From Gentiana macrophylla (Eukaryota > Streptophyta > Magnoliopsida > Gentianales > Gentianaceae), in contig CM047806.1 of the NCBI GenBank assembly GCA_026214975.1, positions 2,641,822-2,705,821 on the forward strand: a stretch of DNA of 64,000 nucleotides. Reading direction: 5' to 3'. The position numbers and the translations under genes were made by a program. Below are positions 31,283 to 43,460 of the stretch, one piece after another. The notes under the pieces are model-generated. The model did no database searches, was not told the DNA's origin, and saw only the letters and a program-made list of their open reading frames with translations. How positions within the stretch are numbered: the first letter of the stretch is position 1; the number at the start of each line of letters is the position of its first letter.

Positions 31283-32576
31283 CTACGAGTTTTGAACAAG
31301 TTGACGAATGCTTGTTGGGTAAGCATCTGATGGCAAAAGTGAAGTGTATGATCTGATGGATATATACCTATTCACAATCTCTGTAAAAATTAAAATGTAA
31401 ACCGTCCCAATGCAAGTGCAGAGCTCTGTTGCTGCATGGAATTTGTTCAGGAATACATAGTCCAATTCCTGCTACTTTGCAACATGGTTCACTGGAGTAT
31501 CCTAATTAATTGATTAATCCCATTCATAAAATTTAGTAAGATGTTCAAATGACAAAACCGACACTAGCTAGCTAGCTTAATTAGGGTTTAGAAATTAAGT
31601 TGTTTTTTGGATTTAAACTTACCACGAGCCGAGGGATCTGTTGTCACAATGCCGGAAGTATTTATGAAAATAAATTTTGCATCTGGGAGTCTGCGATTGA
31701 GCCTGTCTACGAGTGCTTTGAGGTTTTGATTGAACATTTGAACAACTCTTTGATCACCACAAGATACAGTTTCATATTCTCTGTCCGTCTTTAACTCGTC
31801 AAGGGGAAGACAGCTGTGTGAGCCGTGTCCAAATAGGACAACTTTTCTTGGTCCATAATTAGGGCCGAGTCCAAATAGGACAACTTTTCGTGCTCCATAA
31901 CCGTGCAAAGCCTAAGTATGATTATGATCGAGTACATTAATTAATATATTCATGAATAACCGTAAATATCATTACACTAGCTAGCTTCTTGATGAAGATC
32001 AACTAATTAAGTATATGCGTACATGTAGCGAGCGTACCTTGATTTGTCGAAAATAAAGGCGAATCAAGACTCTGGTATACTCCTCTAGAGTGTATAATTT
32101 GCTGGTGTTATAAAATCGGGGTGCCAAGGAAAAGCTTTTGTAGTCATTGCCCCCTGTATGCACAGCATATAGACATTTCATCAGATGCTCATTTGCTGTA
32201 GAGTGGTTTCCAAGTAAATTTGCGAGTCGTGTTCGTGTTGTATTATGGTTCAACAACTGCATATTCATGCTGAATCGATCTCCCTGTACAGATCGAGTAA
32301 ACGATCAACTATAAACTATTGCTGCAGGTTAATAAAATAAAATAAAATATATGCCGCGTGCCGTGTTTTGATAGTCTGATGATAGCGTTTCCTAACAACT
32401 TTGGAAGAAAATATATTTTGCAGTTTGCACATTAATCAATTTATATTGTACCGATGAGGAACCAGTATCATCACGTATTCCAGATGCCGCCGATGCGTAA
32501 TTAACTCCATTAATGATCTCTTCACCTTCCGCTGTTGCAAACGGAGGAATGAATTCATTGAATCCAAGATACTGCC
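31283..32576 (-). CDS. GDSL-B: GDSL esterase/lipase, exons 2-5
   Basis: Minus-strand exons 32576-32452, 32283-32038, 31911-31623 and 31501-31283, all with AG/GT borders and consistent phases. They carry the GDSL block II glycine (GVNYASAASGI), block III asparagine (HTGGNDY) and the Asp-His pair of block V (DGLH). Such enzymes are secreted hydrolases of lipid or cutin-like esters. Two oddities: exon 4 repeats the ARKVVLFG block in frame (42 bp), and exon 5 has 7 extra bases (near 31397) right after DGLHF, which stops the protein early. Without them the product would be about 376 residues, the usual family length. Exon 1 is at 50971-51271. It may be a recent pseudogene or a truncated enzyme. 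Confidence 0.85.
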
Positions 32577-33107
32577 CTGTGAAAAATATTGTTTGAAAAT
32601 TAGATAATAATGTCGTGGCAACGATCACATTGTGTTGGAAGGTTTAAAATGCATTTTAATTACATATCTATCTATATCTATATATTTATATCTATATCTA
32701 TACTCATAATTAATAAAAATGCTATGGAGTGTTTCCCAAAAGTGTATCTACGTTCGTTTTTTTTTCCAGAAAGCGTTTCCTGCATTTCGTGTTTTTTTGT
32801 TTTAATTATTCTACGATATAAATTACAACATAGATAATTACAATTCCTATCTTTTTTTTTCTTTACCATAATAAATAAACAATTCACTACATTTTTTATA
32901 AACACTATATACTTATCTTTTTTTATTTATTATATTTTTTTTTATATATCCCTTCTTATTTTTATCAATTCTTATCCTCTTAATTTATCGTACTACATAA
33001 ACAATCACTACATACATTTGTTTTTTTTGATAAACACTACATACTTATCCTTTTTATTTTATTAATTTATTATATTATATTATACATCCTTTAATTTTAT
33101 TTTAGTA
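32577..33107. other. GDSL-B intron 1, proximal part
   Basis: AT-rich intron sequence with an ATCTAT/ATATCT microsatellite at about 32666-32706 and several short A/T runs. No gene. Confidence 0.5.
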
Positions 33108-33371
33108 CTCCCTCCGTCTCATTTTATTAGTCTTGTTTGGCTTTTCACACCAACAAAGAAAGTGTAGTTAATACTTTGAATCTCACTAAATGATCTAATA
33201 TTTTTACATTTATGACAAAGTATTTCTAAAATAACATAAATGAAAAAAAAATAAAAAATTGAACAAAAATGTAAAAATATTGAATCATTTAATGAAATTC
33301 AAAACATTAATTACATCTTTCTAAATATCTTTGAAAAGTCAAACGGGACTAATAAAATCGGACGGATGGAG
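33108..33371. mobile_element. Stowaway-like MITE, second family
   Basis: Begins CTCCCTCCGTCTCATTTTAT and ends ATCGGACGGATGGAG, flanked by TA on both sides. Its inner sequence (TTATTAGTC..GACTAATAAAAT) differs from the 2950 and 61903 copies, so it is a related but separate family. It lies in GDSL-B intron 1. Confidence 0.8.
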
Positions 33372-35029
33372 TACATAAAATTATTTTTTCAAAAAAAATT
33401 ATTTTATCAAATTGTTTTAATATAGAAGAATTACACTCGGCCACAAGTCTGACATAGTGTGTCCTAGCCAATAGTATTTTATGAATACGCTATAGAACCC
33501 CTAATTGTGTGAAAAAACGGACCAAATTTCACTTTTTTCAAACTATTAGGCGGACCGGCCGGCCCATCCCAAAATCCAACTATGAATTTTTTAACTGCAA
33601 CAACTTAAATATACGCTATTGGAGTTAGCAATTATGACATGGTGTATTAAGGCATTCACACCAGAAGCCATATTTTTTATCTCTAAAATAATACATATCC
33701 TTATTTTTTACTGGGGTAATGGCAAATATAGTCTCTTTTGGAAAAGAAATGGTCGATATAATCTGTTACTGTTTGTACTTAAAAAAAAAAGTTTGACCGC
33801 GATTTTCTCCCATTTTTTTTACAAATGTGCACGATCTTAAGGTCCTCAAATCCCCTATTGAGGTTCACCTTCCCAATTAGGGTTTAGTTTGGTATCAAAA
33901 ACACCTAAAACGCGAAAATTTGAAGTGAGAAAATGGTCTAAAAAGATTGTTTAGACCATTTTCTTAGAAGAAAAGACTAAATAAGCCATTTCTTTAGTCA
34001 ACAAGACTAAATAAGCCGGCGCCCCTTTACTGCATCTCAATTCAAAATACTCCACAACAGCATCCATATCCCTATCTTTATCATTAAAATAGAGATAGTG
34101 CTTTAAAATAGGGATATTGCTCCACAAACAGCATCCCTATCCCTCCCTATCCTTATATTTAACCATTAAAATAGAGATAGTGCTTTAAAATAGGGATAGT
34201 GCTCCACAAATGATGATACACTGTTCATTGACCCTAAAATAGGGATATGAATGAGGTTTTTGCTATAGAGGTATTTGAGGAAAAATCCATTTTTTATTTT
34301 TATTTTAGGGATGTGGCACGTTACAAGGCTTGTGCTACAAACGCCCTTAGCACCACCATAAAACTAGTGTTCATTCATGAGAGTACATTTGTATATGATT
34401 CCGTTCACATATATTCAACGCATCTGCTTGACAAAGGGTGATAACATGGTATTTTTGCATAAACAACCATAAAGCACAATTACATGAACATCGATAGGCC
34501 ACTTAAATTCAATATGAGAGAACTTAATAGAAAAACTTTGTACAAACATTACGAATTCAAAGACTCAAATGGTTTATCATACTTTTGTCTAGATAACAAT
34601 TATTTCAATCAAAATAATTAGTATTAACATTAAAACTAAATGATAATAAACCAAGTGCATTTTGAAATAAAGTCGTAGTGAAACATCTTAAATGTATCAA
34701 TATTCAAGCAATTAAAGGGTAATAAGTAATTACGCACATAGAAAACATGATGCCAAAAAAATAATTATATCCCCTTAGGTCCAGAATGCGGGTAATTTAT
34801 CACAAACGAGAAAAAAAAATCTTAGTCAAATATCCAAAACTTAAGCTAAAAATCATAAAGCATAAAACCTCTCTTTGTGGTCCGTTTATCTGTCCAATTA
34901 AAAAAGAATAAAAGTCAAAAAAATGTATTTTTCTTACTTCTATAATGAACAAAAAAATACACTAAAATGAAAACTATTTCGACCTATGGTCAAAATATAT
35001 ATTGACCTAAGCCAGTGATAGATGCTCCA
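33372..35029. other. Intron stretch with a 47-bp duplicated segment
   Basis: No gene. CATTAAAATAGAGATAGTGC and what follows (47 bp) occurs at 34082-34128 and again at 34164-34210, within a sequence of TAGGGATA/TATCCCTA words that can fold on itself, possibly a small MITE. The remainder is AT-rich. Confidence 0.5.
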
Positions 35030-35406
35030 GTAGGGGTTCAACAAAGGGAGAAAGGTAAGTCAAACATTCTTAATGGGGTTGATACTCTTAACTCTTCCTT
35101 ATTGACAACATTGTTGATGATGGCATGAAAAATCAAATTGTTGTGAATCTTGGTTCAACTAATGGGGACAATTTATAGAAAAATGAGGAACCTTATGTTG
35201 ATGATTTGTGTGCTCAAACTGAAGTTCGAAAATGTCCTATCAACCTTAATAATAAGGGCTTTGTTTACTATTGTTGAAGAAGATGAACAATCTCACAAGG
35301 CCAAACAATTATCCTTAGGAAGTCAGAATTTGTTGATGTTGAGGTGGATGATAAATCTTTGGCTGATGATTTTGTTCTTGACAAGGATTTGCATGATTAT
35401 CAATAA

Positions 35407-35567
35407 ATGGCAGAGGAATTTGAGCTGGATGAATCAGTTTTGGACGATAGACATGCTTTTCAACAGTGTGTGGCGGTCACGCCAATGGAGAATAGTGGCT
35501 TCTACCGCGCTCACTTGCATTTGGGGACAAGGACAAGCACGAAAATGTATGATGAAGATGAGGTCAG
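35407..35567 (+). pseudogene. Left half of an ORF split by the Gypsy insertion
   Basis: An acidic frame (AEEFELDESVLDD, HLHLGTRTSTKMYDEDEVS) is cut at the Gypsy border. If the 7.1-kb element and one copy of GTCAG are ignored, it continues in frame at 42683 (EGMSICEGTEDNYGDVPHG) to a stop at about 42767 (RARRSKR). I do not recognise it. Upstream frames (35150-35400) have stops, so it looks like an older repeat or degraded gene that the Gypsy entered. Confidence 0.4.
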
Positions 35568-36267
35568 TGATGTGATCCATGATGACATTCCCGACCCATT
35601 GGCACCTATGCAGCCCGTGGATCATCTGGTAGTTCGAGATGGGCCAATAACAAGGCTCCAAAGGAAGCGGTTAAGAGAAGCTATGAACAACCTGGTGATA
35701 GAGACTTATTCGGAGTTCGGAGAGGCTGTGGAGAAGACTGAGGCGCCGACAGTGACACTCCTTCGTGCTGTCGGACGCCAAGAAGATTATATTCGAAATT
35801 GATTAAGTATCAGACTTATTTTATTTTGATTATTCAGCTTTTGGTTTGATTATTATTTAATAAAGGTCATTGGGCCAAAGAGGCTAGGAAGCCCACCTAT
35901 GGGCGCATTTTTCCTAGGGTTTTTTTCTAGTGGGAATTTCTCCCACATTCTTTTAAACACAGTTCTTTTTTTGTAGTTCATATATAAAGCAAACACTAAA
36001 TTTTTATTTGGGACACAATTATTATATGAAAAATCAGTTTATTGAGTTTTACTCAACCAAGTCGTGAGACTTGAATATCACTTATGAGTGAGAACTTTCT
36101 TCGTCGTAGAAGGTTCACCCTTTGAGATTTACCAAAGATTGTGAGCATTTGTTGGGCGTTCTCTGCCTACGATTTAGTTGGATTACTGGGTCTAGGATCA
36201 TTGGCTCGTCATTGTTCCCTTAGTTACTTCTGGCAAAACATCGATCCTGTTCAACCTAATCACATCA

Positions 36268-36725
36268 CCGGTAGCAGAAATTCAATGACTTTGGTGAGCA
36301 AATACCCCTTTTTTTTGTTTCTTGTTTATTCGTTATTTTGTTTCTTCTTCGTCGTTCACAATCAAAAAAAAAAAAAAAGAAATATCTCGACCTGATCCTT
36401 ATTTGTGTTCTTACTAGTCCTTCATAGTCAAAAAAAAATAAAGAATCAGCCCTTATTTTGTTTCTTGCTCCCTGCGAATTCTGCATCTATATACAAAAAA
36501 AAAATTATTATCAATTGTTCCTGCATATTGTTCGTCAACATGCATATTCTTGTTCTTTCAATTCGTCCATTAGCACCAATTTGTTTGTCTTCTCCGTTGA
36601 CTACCCCCAGTTGCCTAGCCTAATTGTTTTCCTGTGATTTGTTTTAGGCCGTATACACACAAAGGCACCAATAGCCTTGACCTAGTTTGTTTATTTTAAT
36701 TTGTTCTATTTTATTTAGTCGGCCA

Positions 36726-36758
<33 letters not shown>

Positions 36759-36827
36759 GCTGCAAATTTGGACGTGAGCTTCACACCCCGGTGTGTCAAA
36801 TTTCACACCTGTGACATTTTGTAGTCT

Positions 36828-36861
<34 letters not shown>

Positions 36862-37165
36862 GCCACCTTTTGACGAAATTATCACACTTTAGGTGTGAAA
36901 ATTTTTCACACCCGCAAATATCATTGCGATCACCTAATTTCATTACTTTTCCGTGTCTTTTGCTTCCCACCTTTCTTACTCACATTAGCAACTCTTCACA
37001 CACCATCCCACTCATTTCTATACCTTTCTCGTCTCAACACCTAGTGTCCTTTCTAGAGAGTCGGTTTTATGTCTTTGTTTACTTTTGCTTGCTTTTCCTG
37101 GTTCATTTGACAAGGGTACTTTTACGACATAGAAAGAGGGAGTGTAAACACGAGTGATAGTGAGG
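36268..37165 (+). other. Gypsy leader with three long poly-A tracts
   Basis: Between the 5' LTR and gag there is no long gene but three A runs: about 36365-36378, 36728-36757 and 36828-36859. Each of the last two is followed by GTGC and a small sequence with paired TTTCACACC/GGTGTGAAA words. Confidence 0.75.
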
Positions 37166-38630
37166 CAACATGGTTGGTCGTGGTTTAGTTGTTGAGGAGG
37201 TAAATGAAATTGTGGAGGCACGATTAAAGGAGAAGTTTGAGACTCATAACGCCGAATTGGCACGATGATTCGATGAAGTGAGACAGAGGTAGATGAGGCC
37301 ATACATGCGGCAAAGTGACACCTTTACGTGATGATATACGTGCAATTCGTGAGACACTTGATACTTTGTTGGTCACACAACCGAGGTGATGACGGAGGGG
37401 CAGAGGCGGTAGAGGTGGTAGAGCGGTAGAGGTGATAGAGGAGGTAGAGCGGTAGAGAGAGATAGAGGAGGTAGAGGCGGAGGAGGTGGGCGAGCTCGGG
37501 CGTATGAGGAGTATGTGGCTCATGCGGACGCCGACCACGAGGCCGTAGAGGATGATGTGGTTGATAATAACATCGCGACGAGTTAAGATGAAATTGCCAT
37601 CGTTCAATGGTGCAAGTGATCCCGATGCGTATATTGAGTGGGAGAACAAACTCGAACAAATATTTGCTTGCAATAACTACTCGAGGCGAAGAAATGCAGC
37701 CTTGCTAAGCTTGAATTTACCGTTATCACGATGGTTTGGTTGACACAGATGACTAATTCACGGAGGCTTCAAAGACGCCGGCGAGTTAGTACACGGGATG
37801 ATTTGAAAGTAGAGATCGCGAAACGGTTTGTCCTCGCTTCATACTTTCGTGATTTATATCGCCGCTTACAAACTATTACACAAGGCGATCGCTCATCGAT
37901 GCTTACTATCACGATTTGGTTACATTACTTGCAAAATCGGACCTCGACGAACGAGAGGAGGTTACTATGCAACGCTTCTTAACGGGCTACGATTGATATT
38001 GCAAATCCGGTTGAAGTCAAGGGTTGTGCAACGTTGGAAGAGATGTTACATGCGGCCTTGACCATTGAAAGTCAACTAAAACGACAGCGAGCAACTCAAG
38101 CTAAATTTTCGGGAGGTAACACTTCTACTTTGCGCACATTTCCATATAGAGGGGACAGCTCTAAATACCCTCAAACAGCCCCTACTTACGCACAGAATGC
38201 CCAAAAACAGCCCACTATTTTGCCCAAAGCAACTTACAAACCGAGGGTAGATGATAAGGAAAAAGTTGCACCGTTGCCACCAAAGCCTACCCATGAAATT
38301 CAATGCCACAAGTGTCGTGGAATGGGGCATATGCAGTCCCAATGCCCTTCTAAACGTCGAATTTTGTTGGTTGGTGAGTCGGTTGCGAATGAGTATGAGT
38401 CGGCTTCCGAGGAGGAGGATGAAGCCGAATGGGAGGAGGAAGAAGGAGAAGAATTGGTGCACGCACCTGGTGGCGAGGTGTATATTCTAAAAAGAGCTTT
38501 GAGTAGTGTGGTGAAGATGGAGAATAATGATCAACGGGAAAATATATTCCACACGCGGTGTTTGATAGGTGGCAAACTTTGCTCGATGATCATAGACCCG
38601 GGTAGTTGTGCAAACGTGGTGAGTCTCTGA
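37166..38630 (+). pseudogene. Gypsy gag, zinc knuckle and protease start, frameshifted
   Basis: The start MVGRGLVVEEVNEIVEARLK is followed by stops and an Arg/Gly-rich stretch. The gag core is recognisable in two frames (KMKLPSFNGASDPDAYIEWE, then DLKVEIAKRFVLASYFRDLY). A CX2CX4HX4C zinc knuckle (CHKCRGMGHMQSQC, about 38310) and a very acidic linker (SEEEDEAEWEEEEGEE) lead to the protease start RCLIGGKLCSMIIDPGSCAN, in which the active-site DTGS is DPGS. A stop follows at 38628. Confidence 0.88.
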
Positions 38631-38634
38631 TTTA

Positions 38635-40690
38635 GTGTCGCGATTATCCATTCCTACTACCCCACATCCCCGTCCATATAATTTGCAGTGGCTTAATGAT
38701 GCGGGAGATGTTCGAGTACACCGTCAAGCACTTATTTCTTTTAGCCTTGGCAAGCTTGAAGATGATGTTTTATGTGATGTTGTCCCTATGCACGTGAGTC
38801 ATCTATTATTGGGACGTCCATGGCAGTTTGATCGACGTGTCACATATGATGGTTACTTAAACAGATACAGCTTAAAGTTTAAGGGGAAGAATTTTACATT
38901 CGTAGCTTTGTCCCCCGAGGAAGCACACAAGGATCAACTCCGCATTGCTGCAAACCGTGAGCAAAAAGAAAAAAATGAGGGAGTTATACAGTTGAAAAGT
39001 AAAGCAAAAGTGACGGGAGAGAAAAACCAAGAGGGTAGTGTGATTCGAGAGGAGGGTAAAAGAAAAGTTGAAAATAAAAATGTGAGGGAGGGAGCTCTTA
39101 TACCATACGAGGGGAAAAATAAAGTCGAAAAGTTAAACGCAATGGAGGGCGCCATTAGTAGTGAGGGAGCTCCTAAAGTTGAAAAGAAAAAGGAGGCCAA
39201 AGTGAGAGGTAGTTTCTATGCGAGGACTAATGAGGTTTGCAATGCCATTACGGCTGGACACGCACCTCTCCTCTTTATTTACAAAGAGGCCGTGCCCCCC
39301 CACCCCTTCCCCATGTTTTCTAACCATTTCAGAACTCACGGATTCCCTTCCTAGTGTTGTTGTGTCTCTTTTGCAGGAATTTACTGATGTCTTTCCCGAG
39401 GAGGAACCAAGCGGATTGCCACCATTACGTGACGTGGAGCATCACATAGACTTTATTCCTGGAGCAGTGTTGCCTAACCGACCAGCCTATCGTGCTAATC
39501 CAGAGGAAACTAAAGAAATCCAAAGGCAAGTGACGGAGCTGTTGGAGAAAGGGAAAATCCAAGAATCTATGAGTCCTTGCGCGGTTCCGGTAATCATAGT
39601 CCCCAAGAAAGGAGGTGAATGGCGAATGTGCACTGATTGTCGAGCAATCAATCAAATCACTGTGAGGTATCTCTATCCTATTCCTCGTTTAGATGATATG
39701 TTGGATGAATTGTGTGGTGCTAAAATTTTTACTAAAATCGATTTGAAAAGTGGCTATCATCAAGTGAGGATTCGTGAGGGTGACGAGTGGAAAACTGCAT
39801 TCAAAACTAAATTTGGTTTATATGAGTGGCTTGTCATGCCTTTTGGTTTAACTAATGCACCTAGTACTTTTATGAGGTTAATGAACGAGGTGCTTAGAGA
39901 GTTTATTGGTAAGTTTGTGGTCGTTTATTTTGATGACATCCCGATTTACTGACCAAGATATGGAACAACATACGAGCCACTTACGGGCTGTTTTTGAAAC
40001 TCTTAGGGAAGTAAAATTGTATGCTAACCTTAAGAAGTGTTCGTTTTGCTTGGATAGAGTTGTGTTTCTTGGCTTTGTTGTGAGTTCACAGGGTGTTGAG
40101 GTCGATAGAGAAAAGATCAAAGCGGTGGAAGAATGGCCTGAACCGACCAATTGTGCAGAGGTTCGTAGTTTTCATGGCCTTGCGGGGGTTTTATAGCGCT
40201 TTGTCAAGGATTTCAACACCTTGGCCGCACCCCTAAATGAGTTGGTGAAGAAGAATGTTCCTTGGCAGTGGGGCCCGAAGCAAAGGAAGCTTTTGAAACT
40301 CTTAAAGCTCGTTTAATTTACGCCCCATTCTTGCTTTGCCTCGATTTTGATAAACCTTTTGAACTTGAATGTGATGCATCGGGTGTGGGTATTGGTGGTG
40401 TTTTGATTCAAGAGTCTGACCAATTGCATATTTTAGTGAGAAATTGAAAGGTGCTCATTTGAATTATGCTACCTATGATAAGGAGTTGTATGCTTTGGTT
40501 AGATGTCTTCAAACTTGGCAACATTATCTTCGACTAGGGAGTTTGTTATTCACATGATCACGAGTCCCTTAAGTATCTTAAAGGTCGTAAGTTGAGTAAG
40601 CGACATGTTCGTTGGATGGAATTCATTGAATCTTTTCCTTATGTGATTAAATACAAAAAGGCCAGGATAATGTGGTAGTGATGCATTATC
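38635..40690 (+). pseudogene. Gypsy protease end, reverse transcriptase and RNase H
   Basis: Protease tail with LLLGRPWQFDRRVTYDGY, a long Lys/Glu-rich linker, then [68 protein letters not shown] and the catalytic YFDDI (about 39927-39941). A stop follows, then in another frame NLKKCSFCLDRVVFLGFVVS, and RNase H with LECDASGVGIGGVL. At least five frame changes are present. The RT core itself (39218-39952) is open for 244 codons. Confidence 0.9.
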
Positions 40691-40859
40691 TCGTAGATAT
40701 ACTTTGATTACTACCATGCAAACTAAATTTCTTGGTTTTGAATTTATTAAGGAATTGTATGCTTTAGATCCTGATTTTGGTGAGATATTTGCAAAAAAGC
40801 GAGCATGCGGCGATGGCCATTTTTATAGAACGAGGATTTTTATTTCGTGATAATGTTAT

Positions 40860-42190
40860 CTCGCATTCCCCAATGTTCCTTGCGTGAATTGTTTGGTTAG
40901 GGAGGCACGTGGTGGCGGCCTTATGGGTCATTTTGGTGTTACTAAAACCTTAGACATGCTTAAGTCACACTTCTTTTGGCCTAAAATGAGAGTTGATGTT
41001 ACACGATATGTGATGCTTGTCTTGTGTGCAAATCGGCTAAGTCTAAGTCCGCCCCACGGTTTGTACACACCACTCCTATTCCCACATCCCTTGGACTGAT
41101 TTATCTATGGACTTCGTGTTGGGATTGCCCCGTTCAGCGAGTGGTAAGGATGCGGTATTTGTTGTGGTGGATCGTTTTTCTAAGATGGCTCACTTCATTG
41201 CATGTAATAAAACGAATGATGCATCTAATATTGCTGATTTGTTCTTTAAGGAAATTGTTCGTTTGCATGGGGTACCACGTACTATTGTGAGTGATCGTGA
41301 TGTGAAATTTATAAGTCATTTTGGAGAGTTCTTTGGCAACGCTTGGGTACTCAATTGTTATTTTCAATTGCTTATCATCCCCAAACGGATGGTCAAACTG
41401 AGGTGGTAAATCGAGTTTTGGGTCAATTACTTCGTGTGGTGATCCAGAAAAATTTGAAAAATTGGGAAAATTGTTTGCCATATGTTGAGTTTGCTTATAA
41501 TCGTTGTAAACATTCTCGCTACTCGTTTTACCCCTTTGAGGTCGTCTGGGGGTTCAACCCGAAACACCTTTTTCTTTGGCTCCTTTGCCTGCAGGTATGC
41601 ATGCTAGCTTGGATGGTGAGGAGAAGGCGGCCTTGGTCAAGGAGTTGCATGCGGACGCTCGGCGGCATGTGGAGAATGCTACGGCTCGATATGTGAAGCG
41701 AGGCAAACAAGGGCCGCAAGGAAGTTATCTTCGCACCCGGGGGTTGGGTGTGGTCGCACTTTCGCAAAGATAGGTTTCCCAAGCACCGGAAATCTAAGTT
41801 ACATCCTCGTGGTGATGGTCCTTTTGAAGTGCTAGAGCGCGTCAAACGACAATGCCTATAAGGTTGCTATTCCACCTGAGTGGGCGTCTCGCACCATCAA
41901 CGTCTCGATTTGATGCCTTTTGACAACCCCTACGATATGAGGACAGATCCTTCGCAACCGGGAGGGAATGATGTGATCCATGATGACATTCCCGACCCAT
42001 TGGCACCTATGCAGCCCGTGGATCATCTGGTAGTTCGAGATGGGCCAATAACAAGGCTCCAAAGGAAGCGGTTAAGAGAAGCTATGAACAACCCGTGATA
42101 GAGACTTATTCGGAGTTCGGAGAGGTCATGGAGAAGACGGCGCCGACAGTGACACTCCTTCGTCTTTGTCGGACGCCAAGAAGATTATAT
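40860..42190 (+). pseudogene. Gypsy integrase and C-terminal tail extending into the 3' LTR
   Basis: Zinc-binding region (GHFGVTKTLDMLKSHFFWPKM), catalytic core ([42 protein letters not shown]), then in other frames [14 protein letters not shown] and FAYNRCKHS. The tail reads [24 protein letters not shown] sequence and RTDPSQPGGNDVIHDDIPDP, so coding runs from the polypurine tract into the LTR, ending in about 70 LTR-encoded residues (GPITRLQRKRLREAMNN). I see no chromodomain aromatic cage. Confidence 0.85.
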
Positions 42191-42682
42191 TCAAATTGAT
42201 TAAGTATCGACTTATTTTATTTTGATTATTCAGCTTTTGGTTTGATTATTATTTAATAAAGGTCATTGGGCCTAAGTAGGCTAGTGGAAGCCCACCCATG
42301 GGCGCATTTTTCCTAGGGTTTTTTTCTAGTGGGAATTTCTCCCACATTGCTTTTTAGCTTCTAGTTCTTTTTTGTTGTAAGCCATATAAGGCAAACACTA
42401 GCTTTTTATTTGGGACACAATTATTATATGAAAAATCAGTTTATTGAGTTTTACTCAACCAAGTCGTGAGACTTGAATATCACTTATGAGTGAGAACTTT
42501 CTTCGTCGTAGAAGGTTCACCCTTTGAGGATTTACCAAAGATTGTGAGCATTTGTTGGGCGTTCTCTCCGCCTACGATTTAGTTGGATTACTAGTTCAGG
42601 ATCATTGGCTCGTCATTGTTCCCCTTAGTTACTTCCTGGGCAAAACATCAGATCTGGTTCCAACCGGAATCACATCAGTCAG

Positions 42683-43135
42683 TGAAGGCATGTCAATTTG
42701 TGAAGGCACGGAGGATAATTACGGAGATGTTCCACATGGAACAAGAGCAAGGAGATCAAAGAGATAAAATGGATTCATGTGGGAAGAGCAGAAAATACTC
42801 ACTTCGTAATAGATTTGAGATTTTAATCTAGAGCCATTCGATAGGAAGATTTGTTCTATAATTTGACTCAGTACTGAAATAATGCACGCTTTTTTCTCTA
42901 TAGATTTTTCCTATTGGGTCTTGCTATTAAGATGTTTTAATGAGACGTAGTTAGGTGTTGAAATGTCATTGACATCATTATCAAGGCGGGTATGATCACA
43001 TTTTGTGCTTTCCTTTTAGGTTTAATCAATAAAAATTAAAAAATTCCTTCAACCGCGTTTTGCACCTCCCTTTTTTTGCATTCTACTTCAATGATGTTGA
43101 ATTACCATCTCTCCATTACTTAATATTTTTCACAT
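42683..43135. other. Right half of the split ORF and following AT-rich sequence
   Basis: EGMSICEGTEDNYGDVPHG to RARRSKR and a stop at about 42767 continues the frame cut at 35567. After it, no coding sequence is recognised. Confidence 0.4.
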
Positions 43136-43139
43136 AATA

Positions 43140-43460
43140 GGAGTTTGTATGGTGAAAGGGGTAGAAATATGTGTTATCAATGAATTATATTGAGGGTAGA
43201 AATATGTGCTATCAATGAATTGTGTTGAATAGAGTGTGTATGGTGAAAGGGGTAAAATATGTGGTATCAATGAATTATGTTGAATTACCAATTATGTTGA
43301 TATCTTTCACATAATAGATGTGTATATGGTGAAAGGGGTAGACATATGTGGTTGGAGTGTTGAATAGAAATGGGTAGAAATATGTGGTATCAATGAATTA
43401 TGTTGTATATGAGAGTGTATGGTGGAAGGGGTAGAAATATGTGGTATCGATGAATTATGT
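43140..43460. repeat. Irregular minisatellite (GGTAGAAATATGTGGTATCAATGAATTATG)
   Basis: Five to six diverged copies of a unit of about 45-75 bp made from GTATGGTGAAAGGGGTAGAA, ATATGTGGTATCAATGAATT and ATGTTGAATAGAGTGT. Spacing varies because sub-blocks are lost or repeated. Confidence 0.9.

Larger units (their letters stand above)
35568..42677 (+). mobile_element. Full-length chromovirus-type Ty3/Gypsy, TSD GTCAG
   Basis: LTRs at 35568-36267 (700 bp) and 41969-42677 (709 bp) both start TGATGTGATCCATGATGACA and end AATCACATCA. GTCAG lies directly outside both (35563-35567 and 42678-42682). The polypurine tract GGGAGGGAA precedes the right LTR. Each LTR has a TATA-like CATATA(T)AAGC segment. 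Domain order gag-protease-RT-RNase H-integrase is that of Gypsy. The LTRs differ at many small indels and the genes have frameshifts, so it is old and inactive. It sits in the intron of GDSL-B. Confidence 0.95.
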
